Source: Segniliparus sp051660745
GTDB lineage: Bacteria; Actinomycetota; Actinomycetes; Mycobacteriales; Mycobacteriaceae
Assembly: GCF_051660745.1 (NCBI RefSeq)
Contig: NZ_JBOFQF010000028.1
Location: 446,790-510,789 of the forward strand
DNA: 64,000 nucleotides
Direction of reading: 5' to 3'
Part shown: piece after piece, positions 60,292 to 64,000 of the stretch
Numbering within the stretch: the stretch's first letter is position 1
Layout: the number at the start of each line of letters is the position of its first letter
Made by a program: the position numbers and the translations under genes
Notes under the pieces: generated by a model
Seen by the model: the letters and a program-made list of their open reading frames with translations, nothing else
The model's database searches: none
Told to the model about the DNA's origin: nothing

Positions 60292-61227
60292 TCAGGCGAG
60301 CGTGCCCGCGAACTCCCAGGTCCGCTGCCTCGCCTCGGCTCCGCCGAGTTGCAGGCCCTGGGTGAGGACGACCTCCGTCGCCCCCGCGTCGAAAAGCTGC
60401 CGAACGCCCTGCGCCAGAACCTGCTCGTCCCCGATAAGCGCGAGCTCGACGGGATGTCCGACTCCTTCCCGTTCGACCACCGCGCGGTACGAGGGGATCG
60501 TCAAATAGAAGTCGAAGACCGAGGCGGCTCGGTCGCGGACGCCGTCCGCGTCCTCGGTCAGCACCGCCGCGACCAGCGCGACGATCCTCGGCGAAGGCCG
60601 TCCAGCCCCCTCGGCGGCGGCCCGGATCGTCGGGGCGATGAACGACTCGATGGTCCTCGGACCGGTCAGAAACGTCACGGTGCCGTCGGCGAGCTCGCCT
60701 GTCGCCCGCAGGGCCTGGGGGCCGAGCGCCGCGACCACGACCGAAGGGCCAGGCCCCGACCCTGGCAGCGCCAGCGTCCAATCGCCGGAGCGCGCGGTGA
60801 GCGTCTCGCCGTCGAAGCCCGCAGAACCAGTCCGCTGGATTTCTCCGAGGACCCGGAGATACTCCCGCAAGTGCGCGATCGGCTTCGCCGGACTCGACCC
60901 GAACTGCTGGCGCAAGAGGTCCGCGCCGCCGAGTCCCAGCCCGAGCGTGAACCTGCCGCCGCTCGCGGCCTGGGCGACCTGGGCCTGGCCTGCGACCACG
61001 AGCGGATGCCTTGGGTGCAGCGGCGTCACGGACGTGCCAACAGCGAGGCCGGGGACCTTCGACCCGATCACGGCGGCGAGCGTGATGGCGTCGTAGTTGA
61101 GGGTCTGCCCGAGCCAGAGCGAGCCGAGGCCGAAGCCCTTGGCTCGCTCCGCGAGGCGCGCCGCGTGCTCGACGGCGTTCTCGCGCGGGTCGAGTTCGAA
61201 TTGATTGAGCGCCACTCCGAGGGTCAT
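60292..61227 (-). CDS. LLM-class F420-dependent oxidoreductase
   Basis: The 311-residue luciferase-like protein reads TLGVALNQFELDPRENAVEHAARLAERAKGFGLGSLWLGQTLNYDAITLAAVIGSKVPGLAVGTSVTPLHPRHPLVVAGQAQVAQAASGGRFTLGLGLGG. It is the mycobacterial subgroup usually annotated as F420-dependent. The ATG at 61227 lacks a ribosome binding site but follows a TACCCT hexamer at a distance that fits a leaderless mRNA. A longer upstream frame overlaps hemL on the opposite strand and is rejected. The substrate is unknown. Confidence 0.88.
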   Translation of the reverse strand: MTLGVALNQFELDPRENAVEHAARLAERAKGFGLGSLWLGQTLNYDAITLAAVIGSKVPGLAVGTSVTPLHPRHPLVVAGQAQVAQAASGGRFTLGLGLGGADLLRQQFGSSPAKPIAHLREYLRVLGEIQRTGSAGFDGETLTARSGDWTLALPGSGPGPSVVVAALGPQALRATGELADGTVTFLTGPRTIESFIAPTIRAAAEGAGRPSPRIVALVAAVLTEDADGVRDRAASVFDFYLTIPSYRAVVEREGVGHPVELALIGDEQVLAQGVRQLFDAGATEVVLTQGLQLGGAEARQRTWEFAGTLA

Positions 61228-61308
61228 GCCGCGAGGGTAGCGCGGTTTCGAGGCGGGGCGGAGGCCTCGCGTCCGCGTGGGCGCGCAGGACTGCGATAGT
61301 GTGTTTTT

Positions 61309-62637
61309 GTGACCGTCGAGCCCGGACCAGCAGCCATGCCAGCCTCTCAGCAAGCCTTCGAGCGGGCGAGCCGGGTTATCCCTGGTGGGGTGAGCTCGCC
61401 GGTGCGGGCGTTCGGGGCAGTGGGCGGCACGCCGCGTTTCATCGCGAGGGCGCAAGGGCCGTGGCTTGTCGACGTCGACGGGAACCGGTATTTCGATCTC
61501 GTGTGTTCTTGGGGCGCGATGCTGCACGGGCACGCGCACCCCGAGGTGCTGGCCGATGTGACGTTGGCGGCCGGACGCGGCCTCTCGTACGGGGCTCCCA
61601 CCGAGGCAGAGGCCGCGCTCGCCGAGGCGATCATCGACCGGGTCGCAGGCTCGGGCGTCGAGCAGCTGCGCCTGGTCACCTCCGGGACCGAGGCGACTAT
61701 GAGCGCGATCCGCCTCGCCCGCGCCCACACCGGGCGCGCCAAGATCGTGAAGTTCGCGGGCTGCTACCACGGCCATTCCGACGCGCTCCTTGTCGCGGCG
61801 GGCTCTGGGGCGCTGACCTTCGGCACTCCGTCTTCGCCAGGGGTGACTCCGGGGGCGGCAGCCGACACGATCGTCCTGCCGTACAACGACGCGGAGGCGC
61901 TCGAACGGCTCTTCGCCGAGCAGGGCGGCGATATCGCGGCGGTCATCACCGAAGCGGCTCCGGGCAACATGGGCGTGGTCGCGCCGAAGCCCGAGTTCCA
62001 GAGGGCGCTGGCCGAGGCGCCGCGCGCGCATGGCGCGCTGCTGATCTCGGACGAGGTGATGACCGGCTTCCGGATCAGCCGCGCGGGCTGGTACGGATTC
62101 GGCGGCGTCCCCGCAGACCTGGTCACCTTCGGCAAAGTCATGGGCGGCGGGCTGCCTGCGGCGGCGTTCGGGGGGCGCGCCGAGATCATGGCGCAGCTCG
62201 CCCCGTCGGGCCCGGTGTACCAAGCGGGCACGCTCGCGGGCAACCCGCTCGCCACAGCTGCGGGGCTCGCCTCGCTGCGCCTCGCCGACGAGGCAGCCTA
62301 CGCCCGTTTGGACACGACTGCGGAAACAATCGTCGGGCTGGTCGCGCGCGAGTTCGCCGCAGCCGGTCTGCCTGCCGCGACAGGCCGGGCCGGGAACCTG
62401 TTCTCCGTGTTCTTCGCGGAGGAGGCCCCGGTCGACTACGACGCGGTCCGGGCCACCGAGACATGGCGCTACCCGGCGTTCTTCCACAGCATGCTCGACC
62501 AGGGGGTGCATCTGCCGCCGAGCGCGTACGAGGCGTGGTTCGTCTCGACCTCGGTCACCGACGAGGCGCTGGACGTGTTCGAGAGAGCCTTGCCCGAGGC
62601 GGTCAGGGCCGCCGCCCGTTCGGCCCCGGGCGTCTGA
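61309..62637 (+). CDS. hemL: Glutamate-1-semialdehyde 2,1-aminomutase
   Basis: The 442-residue PLP enzyme has IPGGVSSPVRAFGAVGGTPRF, YFDLVCSWGAMLHGHAHPEV, VTSGTEATMSAIRLAR, KFAGCYHGHSDALL and PLP Lys276 in LVTFGKVMGGGLPAAAFGG. It converts glutamate-1-semialdehyde to 5-aminolevulinate in the C5 heme pathway. A GTG (61309) or the ATG at 61336 could be the start. No other heme genes lie beside it in the window. Confidence 0.96.
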   Translation: MTVEPGPAAMPASQQAFERASRVIPGGVSSPVRAFGAVGGTPRFIARAQGPWLVDVDGNRYFDLVCSWGAMLHGHAHPEVLADVTLAAGRGLSYGAPTEAEAALAEAIIDRVAGSGVEQLRLVTSGTEATMSAIRLARAHTGRAKIVKFAGCYHGHSDALLVAAGSGALTFGTPSSPGVTPGAAADTIVLPYNDAEALERLFAEQGGDIAAVITEAAPGNMGVVAPKPEFQRALAEAPRAHGALLISDEVMTGFRISRAGWYGFGGVPADLVTFGKVMGGGLPAAAFGGRAEIMAQLAPSGPVYQAGTLAGNPLATAAGLASLRLADEAAYARLDTTAETIVGLVAREFAAAGLPAATGRAGNLFSVFFAEEAPVDYDAVRATETWRYPAFFHSMLDQGVHLPPSAYEAWFVSTSVTDEALDVFERALPEAVRAAARSAPGV

Positions 62638-62656
62638 GCGAGGGAGGCAGCGCCCG

Positions 62657-63508
62657 ATGAGCTATCCGCCGCCGTACGGCCCTCCGCCAATGCAGCCGTA
62701 TGGTTATTCGCCGCCGCCTCCGAGCAAGCCGAAGCCGGGCGCCGCGCCCATCGTGCTCGTGGTGGTCTTCGTGCTGGTGGTGATCGGCAGCGTCTTCGGA
62801 GGATTCCTCTGGCATTTGCGCGGCGCGAGGAATCCGGCGGGGCACACGTCCGTCGCCCTGCGCCCGACCGTCCACACGGGCCCGTTGACCGCCCGCAGCG
62901 ACGAGGAGCTGTTTGCGGCGTTGCCGAAGCGAGAAGACTTCGACAAGGGCTGGACGGTGAAAACCAGCAAAGACTCCGCGCCGAGCGCTTCGGAGAGCGC
63001 CCTGCCCGGAGTACGGCGCGGCTACTTCCCCCCGCAGTGCGGGGCGGTCTTCCACGCGGACGACGTCGACATGATCGGCTCGGTGGAGGCGCTGCTCAAC
63101 GATGAGAAAAATATGTTCGGCCAGTCGATCTCGGTGGAGCTGCACCGATGGAGAGCCGGGGAGAGGCTCTCGAGGTTCGACGAGTACATCGCCCAATGCG
63201 CCACGTATGTCGAGGTGGACGCGTTCAGCACCGGCGAGGTGGACACGACGAGGCTGTCGGTGACGACGATCGACCCCCCGAACGTCGCCTCGTCCGTCCC
63301 GCTGAAGGCCTATCGCAAAGAGGGGACCACGAATGCTGTCTACTCGGACGGCAGGCCCCCCGAGACGAGCCCGTTCGCCGCAGACGACTCCTACGCGACG
63401 GACGTCAGAGGCGTGCTGGTGTGGATGTACTGCGGGAACTCCGACCTGATCTCGAAACGTTGCCGGGCCGTCTTCGCCGATGTTTTGACGAAGCTCAACA
63501 GGCTCTAG
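62657..63508 (+). CDS. Single-pass membrane protein, PknH-like sensor domain paralog
   Basis: The 283-residue protein has a Pro/Tyr/Gly-rich cytoplasmic N-terminus (SYPPPYGPPPMQPYGYSPPPP), one transmembrane helix (PIVLVVVFVLVVIGSVFGGFL) and an extracellular domain starting SDEELFAALPKREDFDKGWTV. That opening matches the paralog at 53461 (DDELFALLPTEADYPDDWKV). Two Cys (PPQC, AQC) align with the paralog; two more are near the end (MYCGNS, KRCRAV). It starts 19 bases after hemL and is probably co-transcribed. The function is unknown. Confidence 0.75.
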   Translation: MSYPPPYGPPPMQPYGYSPPPPSKPKPGAAPIVLVVVFVLVVIGSVFGGFLWHLRGARNPAGHTSVALRPTVHTGPLTARSDEELFAALPKREDFDKGWTVKTSKDSAPSASESALPGVRRGYFPPQCGAVFHADDVDMIGSVEALLNDEKNMFGQSISVELHRWRAGERLSRFDEYIAQCATYVEVDAFSTGEVDTTRLSVTTIDPPNVASSVPLKAYRKEGTTNAVYSDGRPPETSPFAADDSYATDVRGVLVWMYCGNSDLISKRCRAVFADVLTKLNRL

Positions 63509-63653
63509 CCCCGAGGGGAAAGCACGCGGCGCGACTGCCGAGATGCTGTGGGCGACTCCCAGACAACACGCCGGAAAGGTGTGCGACCATGACGGCGCCG
63601 CCCGCTCGGGCGGCGCATCGAGGCCCTTGCGGCCAAACATTTGAGGAGCCCTT

Positions 63654-63971
63654 ATGCCGAAGTTCCTGGTCCTGTACAAGGCCGACGTGGCCGCGCACGA
63701 CAAGATCGCCCAATCCACCCCTGAGGAGCAGCAGGCGGGCATCCAAGCATGGATGACGTGGGCGCAGAAGGCAGGCCCCGCGCTGGTGGACCTCGGCTCC
63801 CCGCTCGCTCCGGCGTGTGAGAGCTTCGACCAGAGCGTCGGCGGGTTCTCCATCCTCGAAGCCGACTCGAAGGAAGCCCTTCAAGGCCTCCTGGAGGACC
63901 ACCCCCACACCGCCCTCGCCGTCGGAGGCGCCATCGAGGCGTTCGAGTTCCTGCCTATCCCCGGCGCGTAG
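63654..63971 (+). CDS. YciI-like (YCII-related) protein
   Basis: The 105-residue protein reads PKFLVLYKADVAAHDKIAQSTPEEQQAGIQAWMTWAQKAGPALVDLGSPLAPACESF, then SVGGFSILEADSKEALQGLLEDHPHTA, and ends AIEAFEFLPIPGA. This is the dimeric ferredoxin-like YCII fold. The ATG follows GAGGAGCCCTT. The 145-base gap upstream holds its promoter. The activity of most family members is unknown. Confidence 0.82.
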   Translation: MPKFLVLYKADVAAHDKIAQSTPEEQQAGIQAWMTWAQKAGPALVDLGSPLAPACESFDQSVGGFSILEADSKEALQGLLEDHPHTALAVGGAIEAFEFLPIPGA

Positions 63972-63983
63972 TCGGACGGTCGT

Positions 63984-64000
63984 GGGGGGGGGGGGGGGGG
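63984..64000. repeat. 17-base G homopolymer at the window end
   Basis: The last 17 bases are all G. The run begins 13 bases after the YciI-like stop codon and reaches the edge, so its true length is unknown. It may be a real phase-variable tract or an assembly or sequencing artefact. Confidence 0.9.

Noticed and set aside
61228..62511. Upstream extension of the LLM oxidoreductase gene
   Set aside because: It overlaps hemL on the opposite strand and has no ribosome binding site; the LLM fold begins exactly at the ATG at 61227.

Overview
The window is GC-rich, densely coded DNA from a mycolic-acid actinobacterium (Mycobacteriales). The evidence is a DosR/DosS two-component pair behind a universal stress protein, an EspG-like/WXG-like type VII secretion cassette, deazaflavin-dependent (Ddn-type) and luciferase-like oxidoreductases, and the block aspS / transglutaminase / ATP-grasp-alpha-E / transglutaminase / rarA / alaS / ruvX / mltG, which follows the M. 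tuberculosis aspS-alaS neighbourhood. No rRNA, tRNA, CRISPR array, integrase or intact insertion sequence was seen. The genus cannot be fixed from the sequence; a non-Mycobacterium relative such as Segniliparus is only a guess.

Layout. 1-2.5 kb: a gene cut by the left edge, a LysR regulator and a convergent luciferase-like monooxygenase. 3.0-9.4 kb: a leftward catabolic operon (DJ-1, ThDP enzyme, second DJ-1, AGE-family epimerase, SnoaL-like, ABM and VOC proteins) of unknown substrate. 10.1-22.3 kb: a lipoprotein solute-binding protein, then a rightward nitrogen-scavenging cluster (unknown protein, 2OG-Fe(II) oxygenase, NCS1 permease, APC permease, two DUF1989 proteins, urea/guanidine-carboxylase carboxyltransferase, allophanate hydrolase, TetR). 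Its carboxylase lacks biotin carboxylase and biotin-carrier domains. The non-coding gaps of the cluster hold three copies of one palindromic operator. 22.3-25.9 kb: TetR, short-chain dehydrogenase, Baeyer-Villiger monooxygenase, DoxX.

25.9-29.9 kb: a leftward cassette of EspG-like protein, WXG-like protein, a large protein with a helical N-terminus and a C-terminal GHSQG lipase domain, and two tandem paralogous lipoproteins. It looks like a type VII secreted lipase with cell-envelope partners. 30.0-33.6 kb: USP-dosR-dosS and a Ddn-like protein. 33.6-37.8 kb: efeO, efeB (no efeU) and a secreted, membrane-anchored phosphoesterase. 37.9-40.1 kb: two small exported proteins sharing a CVSGPLG core, flanking an MFS exporter.

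40.3-59.0 kb: housekeeping and translation genes with envelope proteins between them (a DUF4185-like secreted protein, a PknH-like sensor domain). 59.0-64.0 kb: a 13E12/DUF222 protein without its HNH part, a second luciferase-like oxidoreductase, hemL, a second PknH-like paralog and a YciI-like protein. The window ends in a 17-base G run. Many neighbours overlap by ATGA, so translational coupling is common.
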